A stretch of DNA of 33,288 bases from the NCBI GenBank assembly GCA_964517795.1, contig CAZFDE010000026.1, forward strand, positions 1 to 33,288, written 5' to 3'. Below, piece by piece: positions 24,309-33,288 of this stretch. The first letter of the stretch is position 1; every line of letters starts with the position of its first letter. The stretch is from CAZFDE01 sp964517795. GTDB lineage: Bacteria; Planctomycetota; Phycisphaerae; Sedimentisphaerales; Anaerobacaceae. Below the pieces are notes generated by a model. The model worked only from the letters and a program-made list of their open reading frames with translations, searched no databases and was not told the origin of the DNA. The translations under genes were made by a program, and so were the position numbers.

Positions 24309-27300
24309 TTATAAACTCGCGGCTCCCAGCCGTTTCTTCTCGAGCTGAATATTCAATCCCAACCCGCGAATTTCATTGCACAGCACATCAAAAGATAAAG
24401 GCGTCCCGGCCTCGAGCGTATTTTGCCCTTTGACCATTGATTCGTAAATCTTGGTCCGGCCCTCGACATCATCGCTTTTGACCGTCAGCATTTCCTGAAG
24501 CGTATAGGCCGCCCCGTATCCTTCCAGCGCCCAGACTTCCATTTCACCGAAACGCTGGCCGCCGGTCCGCGCTTTTCCGCCCAAAGGCTGCTGCGTGATC
24601 AAACTGTACGGCCCGGTCGCCCGTGCGTGAATCTTGTCATCCACCAGATGGTGCAGCTTCATCATATAGATATATCCGATCGTTGCCGCCTGATCAAAGA
24701 GCTCACCGGTCCGGCCGTCATAGATACGGGTTTTTAATGTTGGTGGTACTTCAATAAACAATTCGTCCTCCGGAGGCACCTCACCGGCATCCTCAAGATC
24801 GGTACGGCGCTTGGCCATGTGTTCGTTGGCTTCAACCGTGAGTTGGTGGATATCTTCTTCTTTAGCTCCGTCAAAGACCGGTGTAATTGCCTGGAAACCC
24901 AGTACCCGGGCCACCAGCCCCAAGTGCGTCTCAAGAATCTGCCCGACATTCATACGACTGGGCACACCCAGTGGATTCAAGAGAATGTCCAAACTGGTCC
25001 CATCTTCCAAGAACGGCATATCTTCTTCAGGCATGATCTTGGCGATCACGCCTTTATTACCGTGCCGCCCGGCCATTTTATCGCCGATTGACAGCGTTCG
25101 TTTGACCGCCACATAGACCTTGACCATTTCCAGAACACCACTGGGCAGCTCGTCGCCATGCTTGAGCCGTTCGACCCGCTGGTCGGCACGGTTTTTAACA
25201 TCCATAATATCCTGGAAATATTTTTCCGTAACCTTTTGCACATCGTCGCGTTTGGCAGCCGGTTTGACCCACCTGATGTCAAACGCCTCGATCTGTTCGA
25301 TGATCACATCGTCATCGTCGCTGACACCGGCACGCTGCTTGGTCGAGGGATCCACGATCGTTACTTCCTCTTTCTTGTGTACCGCCTCGATCATTTTACG
25401 GAAAAGTTCACATCGCTCGCGCAGGCTGTCCTGCTCGATCGTCTTGATCTGCTCTTTGATCTTTTTCTTATGTTCTTCGCCCCCGGCACCGCGACGCGTG
25501 AAGCGTTCGGTTTTAATAACGACGCCTTCATACCCGCTGGGCAATTCCAGTGAATCGTTTTTGACATCCTCACCGGCCCGCCCAAAAATCGCATGCAGCA
25601 GCTTTTCTTCCGGCGTCAACTCGGTTTTACTCTTGGGGACAACCTTGCCGACCAGAATATCACTGGGATAAACGCGGGTTCCTTCGAGGATCACCCCATG
25701 CTCGTCAAGATTGCGCAGGGCCTTTTCGCTGACATTGGGGATGTCCCGCGTAAATTCTTCCTTGCCCAACCGCGTTTCGCGAACTTCGGCGGTAAACTCA
25801 TCGATATGAATACTCGTAAAATCGTCGTCTTTGACGAGCCGCTCGCTGACGATAATCGCATCTTCAAAGTTGTACCCGTCAAAAGACATAAATCCGACCA
25901 GAACATTGCGGCCCAGTGCCAGTTCCCCCCCGGAGGTACCGCCGCCATCGGCAATAACCTGATCTTTTTTGACACGATCACCCAGTTTGACGATCGGCCG
26001 TTGGTTCAAACAGGTTCGTTCGTTGAGTCCGACAAATTTCTCCAGTTTATAGACATCCGTTTGGTCGATCTCAATGCGATTGGCATCCACCGCGGTCACC
26101 ACGCCGCTCTTTTCGGCGCGAACCACCATACTTGAATTTTGACCGACCATCTTTTCCATGCCGGTTCCCACCAGCGGCGGGTCAGTTTCCAACAGCGGAA
26201 CTGCCTGACGCTGCATGTTCGAGCCCATCAATGCGCGGTTAGCGTCGTCATGCTCCAGAAACGGGATTAGCGATGCCGAGAGTCCCACAATTTGCTTGGG
26301 CGATACATCGATATAGTTGACCTGATCGTAGCCGACCTGAGACAGCTCGCCGCCGCTCATCGCCAAGACCATTTTATCGCGAATTTTTCCGGTCTTCTGA
26401 TCCACGACTGTCGGCGCGGCAATCACCGCTTTCATATCCTGGTCCGCTCGCAGCCAGTCCACTTCATCCAGCACTTTGCCGTTTTCCACCTTGCGATACG
26501 GTGTCTGCAAAAAACCGTACTTGTCGATTGTTGCAAAGATCGCCAACGACGAGATCAAGCCGATATTCGTGCCTTCCGGCGTCTCGATCGGACAAATCCG
26601 GCCGTAGTGACTGATATGCACGTCCCGAACTTCAAACCCGGCGCGACGTCGATTCAGACCGCCCGGTCCCAATGCCGACAACCGTCGTTCATGGGTTAAC
26701 TGGCTCAGGGCATTGGTCTGATCCACGACCTGGCTAAGCTCGCCGCGGCCGAAAAAGTAGTTCACACTGCTGGCCACACTCTTGGAATTGACCAGATCCG
26801 CAATCCGCGGTGGCGTCTGATCTTCTTTGTCGCGTTTGAGACTCATGCGCTCCTGGATCGTCTTGCGAAGTTTCAACAATCCTTTGCGAATTTCATCGGC
26901 AGCCAACTCGTCGATCGTCCGCAATCGACGATTGCCCAGATGATCGATGTCATCCACTTCCCCTTCGTTACGCCGTAAAGCGAGGATGTATCGCATCGTG
27001 TTGATGAAATCGTCCGGACGCAGCGTCATTTCGTTTTCATCGACATCCTGCTCGAATTTACGATTCAAACGGAATCGGCCTACCGAATCCAGCCGATATC
27101 GGTTGACATCGAAAAACTTCTCGGCAAAGAACGTCTTGGCTTTTTCCTCGTTCAGCGGATTGCCCGGACGCATACGGGCATAAAATTTCAACAGGGCCTG
27201 TTCGTGGCTCTGCGTATCGTCTTCGGCAAGCGTATTGAGAATGAGCGGGTTGCGGGCTTCTTTAATAACCTCGACCTTTTTGATACCGCTTTGCTTGATG

Positions 27301-28073
27301 ACAGAAACCTTATCGCCGATCAGCGCCCCAGCCTTGACCAGGATCTCTCCGGATTCGGTATCCACGATCGGACCGACCGCCCACATCGACGGATCGAGCC
27401 GACCGACGGTAATGGTTTTTGTCTCGTAGAATATCCGCAGGATCTCTTCGGTCGTGCCGTATGCCGAATCCATCGCACGCAGAAAGATCGTTGCCGGCAT
27501 CTTGCTGGACTGATCGATCTTGACGACCATCACATCTTTGCGGGTTACGCCAATCTCGATCCAACTGCCGCGCTGCGGGATGATCCGCCCGCCGTGCAGC
27601 ACGCGGTCGCCTTCTTTGCTCTCAACGATAAAATCCACACCGGGACTGCGGTGAAGCTGGCTGACAATCACCCGTTCGGCGCCGTTGATAATGAATTCGC
27701 CGCCGCCGATCATGACCGGGATCTCACCGATATAGATCAATTGTTCGGCGATATCCTGCCCTTCTTTGCTCTTGAGCCGGCAGCATATCTTCAGCGGATG
27801 GGCATAGGTCAGGCGAAGCTGACGACATTCGTTCGGGGTATAACGCGGATCTTCCAGCTCGTAGTACACGTATTCCATTTCCAACGAACCGTCATAGCTG
27901 GCGATCGGAAAGATCTCGCGAAACAGCGCTTCCAGTCCTTCGTCTTTGCGCTGGGTCGGGGCCGCCTCAAGCTGCAGAAACCGGCTGTAGCTTTCGCGCT
28001 GCACCGCGACCATATTCGGTATCGCCACTGCGTCCTGAACTTTTCCGAAATCACGAACAGGTCTCGAAACCAT
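24309..28073 (-). CDS. rpoB: RNA polymerase beta subunit
   Basis: 1254 aa, complete. Recognised by SRPVRDFGKVQDAVAIPN near the start, the rifampicin-binding segment (about 442-466), EVRDVHISHYGRICPIETPE (481-500), AGRHGNKGVIAKIMPEEDMP and KARTGGQRFGEMEVWALEGY near the C-terminus. Key rifampicin contacts keep E. coli identity (Q513, D516, H526, S531 equivalents), but F514, M515 and P520 are replaced by V449, V450 and A455. It lies 81 nt after rplL with no clear attenuator hairpin between them. Confidence 0.99.
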   Translation of the reverse strand: MVSRPVRDFGKVQDAVAIPNMVAVQRESYSRFLQLEAAPTQRKDEGLEALFREIFPIASYDGSLEMEYVYYELEDPRYTPNECRQLRLTYAHPLKICCRLKSKEGQDIAEQLIYIGEIPVMIGGGEFIINGAERVIVSQLHRSPGVDFIVESKEGDRVLHGGRIIPQRGSWIEIGVTRKDVMVVKIDQSSKMPATIFLRAMDSAYGTTEEILRIFYETKTITVGRLDPSMWAVGPIVDTESGEILVKAGALIGDKVSVIKQSGIKKVEVIKEARNPLILNTLAEDDTQSHEQALLKFYARMRPGNPLNEEKAKTFFAEKFFDVNRYRLDSVGRFRLNRKFEQDVDENEMTLRPDDFINTMRYILALRRNEGEVDDIDHLGNRRLRTIDELAADEIRKGLLKLRKTIQERMSLKRDKEDQTPPRIADLVNSKSVASSVNYFFGRGELSQVVDQTNALSQLTHERRLSALGPGGLNRRRAGFEVRDVHISHYGRICPIETPEGTNIGLISSLAIFATIDKYGFLQTPYRKVENGKVLDEVDWLRADQDMKAVIAAPTVVDQKTGKIRDKMVLAMSGGELSQVGYDQVNYIDVSPKQIVGLSASLIPFLEHDDANRALMGSNMQRQAVPLLETDPPLVGTGMEKMVGQNSSMVVRAEKSGVVTAVDANRIEIDQTDVYKLEKFVGLNERTCLNQRPIVKLGDRVKKDQVIADGGGTSGGELALGRNVLVGFMSFDGYNFEDAIIVSERLVKDDDFTSIHIDEFTAEVRETRLGKEEFTRDIPNVSEKALRNLDEHGVILEGTRVYPSDILVGKVVPKSKTELTPEEKLLHAIFGRAGEDVKNDSLELPSGYEGVVIKTERFTRRGAGGEEHKKKIKEQIKTIEQDSLRERCELFRKMIEAVHKKEEVTIVDPSTKQRAGVSDDDDVIIEQIEAFDIRWVKPAAKRDDVQKVTEKYFQDIMDVKNRADQRVERLKHGDELPSGVLEMVKVYVAVKRTLSIGDKMAGRHGNKGVIAKIMPEEDMPFLEDGTSLDILLNPLGVPSRMNVGQILETHLGLVARVLGFQAITPVFDGAKEEDIHQLTVEANEHMAKRRTDLEDAGEVPPEDELFIEVPPTLKTRIYDGRTGELFDQAATIGYIYMMKLHHLVDDKIHARATGPYSLITQQPLGGKARTGGQRFGEMEVWALEGYGAAYTLQEMLTVKSDDVEGRTKIYESMVKGQNTLEAGTPLSFDVLCNEIRGLGLNIQLEKKRLGAASL

Positions 28074-28154
28074 GGTTTACTCCCACTTTTTGTTCAAAAG
28101 GGTTCGGGTATCCGGACACCGCAGCGCCCAAATCCCCCTCATTTCATTATTCAC

Positions 28155-28562
28155 TTAAGCCAGTTCGACAACGGCACCGGCTTCTTCAAGCTGTTTTTTG
28201 GCCGCTTCGGCGTCTTCTTTGCTGAGGCCTTCTTTCACCGGCTTGGGGGCGCCCTCGACCAGGTCTTTGGCTTCCTTGAGGCCCAGGCCGGTCATTGCAC
28301 GGACTTCCTTAATGACCTGGATCTTCTTGTCACCGATTTCCTTGAGGACAACGTCAAAGCTGGTCTTTTCTTCGGCCTCTTCCTCACCGCCGCCCGCGGC
28401 CGGGCCTGCCACCATGACCGCACCACCCGCGGCCGGTTCGATGCCATGTTCTTCCTTGAGATAATCAGCCAGTTCCTTGGCCTGCATCAATGTCAATCCG
28501 ACAATCGAATCCCCTAATTTCTTGATGTCGTCGCTAAATGTCTTCGTTGCTTCTTCTGCCAT
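28155..28562 (-). CDS. rplL: 50S ribosomal protein L7/L12
   Basis: 135 aa. The N-terminal dimerisation part (1-40) includes DSIVGLTLMQAKELADYLKE; an Ala/Gly/Glu-rich hinge (about 43-66) follows; the C-terminal domain has EEKTSFDVVLKEIGDKKIQV and KEVRAMTGLGLKEAKDLVEG, which recruit EF-Tu and EF-G. Multiple copies bind L10 as the ribosomal stalk. It is preceded by a 118-nt structured gap after rplJ and has AGGAG before its ATG. Confidence 0.99.
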   Translation of the reverse strand: MAEEATKTFSDDIKKLGDSIVGLTLMQAKELADYLKEEHGIEPAAGGAVMVAGPAAGGGEEEAEEKTSFDVVLKEIGDKKIQVIKEVRAMTGLGLKEAKDLVEGAPKPVKEGLSKEDAEAAKKQLEEAGAVVELA

Positions 28563-28592
28563 TGTTCTGTTACTCCTGTTTTTCTTCGTGTC

Positions 28593-28646
28593 CGCCGGTA
28601 GCTGAAACTACGCCGTTTCATTTAACCCGTAACGGGGCAGCCGGCG
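28593..28646 (-). other. Branched RNA element between rplJ and rplL
   Basis: Within the 118-nt rplJ-rplL gap, CCGGCG/CGCCGG arms (28641-28646 and 28593-28598) enclose two hairpins: a 6-bp TGAAAC/GTTTCA stem (28603-28620) and a 4-bp CCCG/CGGG stem with a TAA triloop (28626-28636). Together they would make a three-way junction about 30 nt ahead of the rplL ATG. There is no T run, so it is not a terminator. A role in rplL translation or mRNA processing is only a guess. Confidence 0.45.
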
Positions 28647-28680
28647 CGACGGTTGATATTCATGATCACCGGGGGCTTGA

Positions 28681-29214
28681 TCAAGCCGCCTGGTTTTCTG
28701 ATTTCTCAATAATCTGTTTGATACATCCGGCAATAATGGACGCGGGCGCACCGATCGCCGATGCCAGGTTCCGTGCCGGCGACATCGCTAAACCGGCAAC
28801 CTGCCCCAGCAGTTCCGTACGCGTTGGCATCTTCGAAAGTTCGACAGCTTCTTTTCCATCCAGCGCTGCACCCTCGACATACGCGCCTTTGACCTGGACG
28901 GATTTGAATTTTTTGCTCCAATCCACCACCTCCTTGGCCACATCCACGATGCTGTCACCGCCGTAGGCGATCGTACAAGGTCCATCGAATAAAACGCCGG
29001 CCGAAGCCATGTCATGATTTTCTAACGCACGGCGAAAAAGAAGATTTCGTGCCACCAGCAGCCGGATCGCCTTTTGCCGCAATTCGCCTCGCAGCATATT
29101 GTTGTCCACACCGTTGATGCCGGTCGTATCCAATACGACGAAATCGCTGATTTTGTCCTGCTCGATCCGTCTTTCGAAATTCGCCTGTAACAACTGTTTT
29201 GAATATTTACTCAT
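28681..29214 (-). CDS. rplJ: 50S ribosomal protein L10
   Basis: 177 aa, the usual length. MSKYSKQLLQANFERRIEQD start, then DFVVLDTTGINGVDNNMLRG (about 24-43) and VARNLLFRRALEN, with the C-terminal helix IGAPASIIAGCIKQIIEK that binds L7/L12 dimers. L10 anchors the stalk to 23S rRNA. In many bacteria the L10-L12 complex represses this operon through a leader ahead of rplJ; here only 42 nt separate it from rplA, too little for that leader. Confidence 0.96.
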   Translation of the reverse strand: MSKYSKQLLQANFERRIEQDKISDFVVLDTTGINGVDNNMLRGELRQKAIRLLVARNLLFRRALENHDMASAGVLFDGPCTIAYGGDSIVDVAKEVVDWSKKFKSVQVKGAYVEGAALDGKEAVELSKMPTRTELLGQVAGLAMSPARNLASAIGAPASIIAGCIKQIIEKSENQAA

Positions 29215-29256
29215 GATCGTACCTTTAGCTTAGTATCGTAATTAAGACATTTTGTT

Positions 29257-29934
29257 TTACATACTCACGGCAACCGCCGGGCTCATCGTGGCACTGAGAC
29301 AAATCTTTTTAATAAAAACACCTTTGGCCGAAGCCGGCTTCATTCGCGAAATATGGGCAATGAACGCCTCGATATTTTCGACGAGTTTTTGCTTGTCAAA
29401 GCTCTGCTTACCCACGACCGCATGGATATTGCCGCCGGAATCGTTTCGAAATTCGATCTTGCCGGCCGAAAACTCGCCCACCGCCTTGACCACCTCCTGG
29501 GTGACCGTGCCGTTCTTGGGCGAAGGCATTTTACCCTGCGGCCCGAGTACGCGGCCGAGTTTACCGACCTTACCCATCACTTTGGGTGAAGCGATCGCCA
29601 CATCGAAATCCATCCAGCCGTCGCTGACCTTCTGGACCAACGCGTCGCATCCGGCTTCGATCGCGCCGGCGGCCTTGGCCTCATCCGCCTGGGAATCCTC
29701 GCAGAATGCAATCACTTTTTTCTGCTTGCCGATCCCGTTGGGCAGTGAAACCGAGCCGCGGATCATCTGGTCGGCCTGTTTGGTGTCGATCCCAAGCTGC
29801 ATCACGCACTCGATACTCTGATCGAATTTGACCGACTTGAACGATTTGACTTTCTCGACCGCTTCGGACAGGCTGACCGGTTCTTTGCCGACCTGTTCGG
29901 CCTCTTTTTTGTAACGCTTACTGTGTTTTGCCAT
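29257..29934 (-). CDS. rplA: 50S ribosomal protein L1
   Basis: 225 aa, slightly shorter than the usual 228-235. Recognised by SFKSVKFDQSIECVMQLGID (about 32-51), LPNGIGKQKKVIAFCED, VLGPQGKMPSPKNGTVTQ and the final domain with FIAHISRMKPASAKGVFIKK. L1 forms the mobile stalk near the E site. It can repress the L11 operon in other bacteria. AAGGAG lies about 7 nt before the ATG. A CTGCTG/CAGCAG hairpin lies in the 72-nt gap after rplK. Confidence 0.98.
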   Translation of the reverse strand: MAKHSKRYKKEAEQVGKEPVSLSEAVEKVKSFKSVKFDQSIECVMQLGIDTKQADQMIRGSVSLPNGIGKQKKVIAFCEDSQADEAKAAGAIEAGCDALVQKVSDGWMDFDVAIASPKVMGKVGKLGRVLGPQGKMPSPKNGTVTQEVVKAVGEFSAGKIEFRNDSGGNIHAVVGKQSFDKQKLVENIEAFIAHISRMKPASAKGVFIKKICLSATMSPAVAVSM

Positions 29935-29984
29935 TTTGTCTCCTTATGCGCGAAATACCACTCGCTTCCACGTTGTTTTCAAAC

Positions 29985-30000
29985 CTGCTGTGGTCAGCAG
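29985..30000 (-). other. Small hairpin between rplK and rplA
   Basis: A perfect 6-bp stem CTGCTG/CAGCAG with a 4-nt loop starts 6 nt after the rplK stop codon. There is no T run after it, so it does not look like a terminator. It could be a protein-binding or processing site, with no direct support. Confidence 0.35.
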
Positions 30001-30006
30001 AATACG

Positions 30007-30432
30007 TTATCCTTCGACTTCGATCCCCATACTCCTGGCCGTGCCCGCGATTATCCGGCTGGCATGGTCCAGATCGAATGCATTGAGGTCATTGAGTTTG
30101 GTCTCGGCAATCTGGCGAACCTGTTCGGCCGTAACCGTGCCGACCTTTTCTTTGTTCGGCACACCACTGCCCTTGGCGACCTGGGCCGCCTGCTTCAAGA
30201 GGACCGCCGCCGGAGGGCTTTTGACATCGAACGTAAAACTTTTATCCGCATAGACCGTGATCACGACCGGAACAGTCGTACCGTTCAGATCCTTGGTTCG
30301 TTCATTGAACTGAGATACAAACTGGCCGATATTCACACCCACCTGACCCAGCGCCGGGCCGATCGGCGGTGCCGGAGTCGCCTGACCGCCGGGGGCCTGT
30401 AACTTCAATTTTTTAAAAACTTCTTTTGCCAT
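30007..30432 (-). CDS. rplK: 50S ribosomal protein L11
   Basis: 141 aa, normal length. The N-terminal domain reads LQAPGGQATPAPPIGPALGQ (about 11-30), with the proline-rich loop to which thiostrepton-type drugs bind, and the C-terminal RNA-binding domain ends with IIAGTARSMGIEVEG. L11 is in the GTPase-associated centre and is needed for RelA activation and release-factor function. It starts 34 nt after nusG. Confidence 0.98.
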   Translation of the reverse strand: MAKEVFKKLKLQAPGGQATPAPPIGPALGQVGVNIGQFVSQFNERTKDLNGTTVPVVITVYADKSFTFDVKSPPAAVLLKQAAQVAKGSGVPNKEKVGTVTAEQVRQIAETKLNDLNAFDLDHASRIIAGTARSMGIEVEG

Positions 30433-30466
30433 AACACTACCTGTATATTAATGATATTTGTGCGTT

Positions 30467-31009
30467 TTATACTTTCTCAATCTGCCAGTATTCGATATCC
30501 AGCGGCGTGCTGCGGCCGAAAATACTGACGATCACTTTCACAATACCGCGTTCGCCGTCGATCGAATCGACAACCCCTTCGAAATTCTCGAACGCACCTT
30601 CTCGAATTTTGATCATATCACCCTTATTGAACTCCATTTTGATACTCGGCGTTTCCTCGGGTTTCTCCGATTCCATCAGCATCCTGGCCACATCCGTGTC
30701 CCGCATCGGGGTGGGAATCCCTTCGGTGCCGATGAAATCGCCGACACCGCTGGTTTCACGGATCAAAAACCACGCCGGTTCGGGCACTCGGCCGTTCTCG
30801 TCCGGTTCCATCTCCATGAATACATATCCCGGATACAGCTTGCGCTTGTGGATCGTCTGCTTGCCGGCGCGGATCCGCTTTATCTTTTCAACCGGTACCT
30901 CGACCCGCCCGATCACATTGCTCAGGCCCTGCATCGACACTTTCTGCCGAAGCGTTTCCTTGACCTTTTCTTCCTGATTGGCTGCTACACGCAAAACATA
31001 CCACTGCAT
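30467..31009 (-). CDS. nusG: Transcription factor NusG
   Basis: 180 aa from the ATG at 31009 (MQWYVLRVAANQEEKVKETL), supported by AGGTG 6 nt upstream; an upstream in-frame TTG would overlap secE. The NGN domain contains KRKLYPGYVFMEM (about 71-83) and SGVGDFIGT; the C-terminal KOW domain contains FNKGDMIKIREGAFENFEGV and the C-terminal FGRSTPLDIEYWQIEKV. NusG is a processivity factor that binds polymerase and couples it to ribosomes through S10. It sits directly after secE, as is usual. Confidence 0.97.
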   Translation of the reverse strand: MQWYVLRVAANQEEKVKETLRQKVSMQGLSNVIGRVEVPVEKIKRIRAGKQTIHKRKLYPGYVFMEMEPDENGRVPEPAWFLIRETSGVGDFIGTEGIPTPMRDTDVARMLMESEKPEETPSIKMEFNKGDMIKIREGAFENFEGVVDSIDGERGIVKVIVSIFGRSTPLDIEYWQIEKV

Positions 31010-31026
31010 CAGCGACACCTGTTTCC

Positions 31027-31431
31027 TTAGATTTGAATAACGTTCATAAAGAACCAATTAAAGAACAAATCGGATACACCCAGTAACACCGCAAAAAAGA
31101 TCACCACAATGATCACGATCGTGGTCGACGCCATGATCTCTTTACGGCTGGACCAGTTCACTTTTTTCATCTCCCCTTCGGCGGAGATCATAAAATCCGC
31201 CACCGACGGTTTGTTCACCAGCCAGATCACCAACAGTAATAATGCAATGAAAATGCCTGCCGGCACCAGCGTCGAGACCAGCATCATGGTGTTTCGGCTC
31301 AATCCCCATTCCGAGGCAAAGAGGATCTCGTACAGGCGGTAACAGCCCGTCCCGGCGATGATCCCGCCGGCCAGCGAACTGAGAATCCGGGTATATTTAC
31401 CTTGACCACGTTTATAAAACTCAATTTTCAT
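31027..31431 (-). CDS. secE: Protein translocase subunit SecE (three-TM form)
   Basis: 134 aa with three hydrophobic segments (about 15-37, 50-72 and 104-130). The conserved SecE core is the last part: AEGEMKKVNWSSRKEIMAST followed by the third membrane span. Most bacteria encode a 60-70 aa single-span SecE; the three-span form is known from E. coli and relatives. SecE clamps SecY in the SecYEG channel. It lies between tRNA-Trp and nusG. I see no convincing promoter ahead of it, so it is probably read from upstream. Confidence 0.95.
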   Translation of the reverse strand: MKIEFYKRGQGKYTRILSSLAGGIIAGTGCYRLYEILFASEWGLSRNTMMLVSTLVPAGIFIALLLLVIWLVNKPSVADFMISAEGEMKKVNWSSRKEIMASTTIVIIVVIFFAVLLGVSDLFFNWFFMNVIQI

Positions 31432-31465
31432 TGCACATCATTCCCTTCGTTCGTCATCGCACCAT

Positions 31466-31484
31466 CGCGGCTCAACACGCCGCG
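31466..31484 (-). other. Hairpin between tRNA-Trp and secE
   Basis: Perfect 6-bp GC-only stem CGCGGC/GCCGCG with a 7-nt loop in the 58-nt gap between the tRNA 3' end and the secE ATG. There is no T run, so it is not an intrinsic terminator. It might help separate the tRNA from the mRNA during processing or protect the new mRNA end. Confidence 0.4.
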
Positions 31485-31489
31485 GCAAA

Positions 31490-31562
31490 CAGGCCAGGGA
31501 GGGATCGAACCCCCAACCTTCGGTTTTGGAGACCGACGCTCTGCCAATTGAGCTACTGGCCT
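31490..31562 (-). tRNA. tRNA-Trp (CCA)
   Basis: 73-nt cloverleaf with acceptor AGGCCAG/CTGGCCT, D arm with AGCTCAATTGGCAGAGC, anticodon stem TCGGT/ACCGA with loop CTCCAAA (anticodon CCA), T arm GGGGG-type with TTCGATC loop, and discriminator G73 as expected for Trp. CCA is not encoded directly after it. Placing tRNA-Trp between rpmG and secE is a conserved arrangement in many bacteria. It is transcribed in the same direction as the protein genes, so it is probably cut from a shared transcript. Confidence 0.97.
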
Positions 31563-31593
31563 AAACGCCCAACACCCGGGTCAGAGAGTCCGC

Positions 31594-31764
31594 CTACTTG
31601 CGCCGAAGCTTATGAGCCGTGTGCTTGCGTTCCGCCTTGCAAAACTTTTTCAGTTCCAGCTTCGGCGTACCCTCGGCAAAACTGACATTGGTGCGATAAT
31701 TCCGCGCCCCGCAGTCTTTGCACTCCAGCCAGACATCTTCACGTTTACTTTTCTTTTTTGCCAT
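31594..31764 (-). CDS. rpmG: 50S ribosomal protein L33
   Basis: 56 aa, ending in a TAG stop. Protein reads MAKKKSKREDVWLECKDCGA and ends with FCKAERKHTAHKLRRK. The zinc ribbon is incomplete: C15, C18 and C42 are present, but the fourth Cys of the second CxxC is E45. L33 forms with and without zinc both exist; this one looks intermediate. It follows the tuf terminator and precedes tRNA-Trp by 31 nt. Identification is firm from the KxxxKKFC...RKHTxHK ending and the rpmG-trpT-secE context. Confidence 0.95.
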   Translation of the reverse strand: MAKKKSKREDVWLECKDCGARNYRTNVSFAEGTPKLELKKFCKAERKHTAHKLRRK

Positions 31765-31814
31765 CTTCCAACCTGTTTATTTTACACGGCCCGGGGTTGC
31801 GCCTTTATTTCTTA

Positions 31815-31867
31815 ACAAAAGGCGGCAGCGATTGATACGTTCCCTCGAAACGATATCAAACGCCGCC
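31815..31867 (-). terminator. Intrinsic terminator after tuf
   Basis: Long imperfect minus-strand hairpin: GGCGGC/GCCGCC base (31862-31867 and 31821-31826), TTGATA/TATCAA middle and CGTT/AACG top with a 7-nt loop, followed by TTTTGTT. It starts about 21 nt after the tuf stop. It would separate tuf from rpmG and the rest of the cluster, although partial readthrough may still feed rpmG because no clear promoter is seen there. Confidence 0.85.
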
Positions 31868-31888
31868 CCTGTTTTGTATTCGTTTTAG

Positions 31889-33103
<1,215 letters not shown>

Positions 33104-33153
33104 TTTAGTTTAGCCTCCAATGTGCTTGGTTAGTATTAATTGTCATCAATTTA

Positions 33154-33183
33154 AGATTACATCCCTAAAAACGTTTATCTCAA
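33154..33183 (-). promoter_or_regulatory. Possible promoter of tuf
   Basis: Minus-strand -35-like TTGAGA (33178-33183), an 18-nt spacer and -10-like TAATCT (33154-33159) lie between the tRNA-Thr and tuf. The match is moderate and the gene may instead be read together with the tRNA. Confidence 0.35.
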
Positions 33184-33232
33184 TTCCGTCCGGCCGATCA
33201 ACGCAATCGACCTTCGTGACATACTTGCACTG

Positions 33233-33288
<56 letters not shown>

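Noticed and set aside
28074..28154. Attenuator between rplL and rpoB as in E. coli
   Set aside because: Only a 5-bp stem around TCCGGA is seen and there is no T run.
27204..28517. Long plus-strand open frame opposite rpoB and the rplL gap
   Set aside because: It mirrors the strongly coding rpoB frame, shows no family features and lacks a ribosome binding site. It is a codon-bias shadow.
31010..31057. N-terminal extension of NusG
   Set aside because: Overlaps secE and begins at TTG; AGGTG and the MQWYV start support 31009.

Overview
This window is one continuous block of translation and transcription genes, all on the minus strand, so it reads right to left. It is a fused bacterial secE-rpoBC / str / S10 / spc / alpha ribosomal-protein supercluster. 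I recognise 45 protein genes, two complete tRNA genes and one cut tRNA gene. There is no mobile element, CRISPR array or pseudogene. All genes except the HIT protein belong to translation, transcription or protein export.

Layout in transcription order: partial tRNA-Thr(GGT), tuf, intrinsic terminator; rpmG, tRNA-Trp(CCA), secE, nusG, rplK, rplA, rplJ, rplL, rpoB, rpoC, rpsL, rpsG, intrinsic terminator; fusA; a 421-bp gap with a near-consensus promoter and a long structured leader; rpsJ, rplC, rplD, rplW, rplB, rpsS, rplV, rpsC, rplP, rpmC, rpsQ, rplN, rplX, rplE, rpsN, rpsH, rplF, rplR, rpsE, rplO, secY, adk, map, infA, rpmJ, rpsM, rpsK, rpsD, rpoA, rplQ; a HIT-family hydrolase; a promoter; and initiator tRNA-Met. 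rpmD (L30) is absent from its usual place between rpsE and rplO. tuf lies next to tRNA-Thr rather than between fusA and rpsJ.

The organism is a bacterium with mid-range G+C. Several traits together suggest the Planctomycetota/PVC group, perhaps a Phycisphaerae-like lineage: no rpmD, tail-extended L17 and S3, an enlarged L22, several genes with weak Shine-Dalgarno sequences, and Arg at the S12 position of E. coli Lys87. This placement is an inference and no database search was made.

The genes are conserved housekeeping genes, so the novelty lies in details. (1) L22 carries about 72 extra N-terminal residues that read like an XRE/Cro-type helix-turn-helix domain. (2) The S10 operon has a strong promoter and a roughly 285-nt leader whose first two hairpins are mutually exclusive. 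(3) Initiator tRNA has C33 in place of the near-universal U33. (4) S12 has the Arg substitution known to give streptomycin resistance. (5) A strong terminator stands between rpsG and fusA. (6) A three-way-junction-like element lies between rplJ and rplL.
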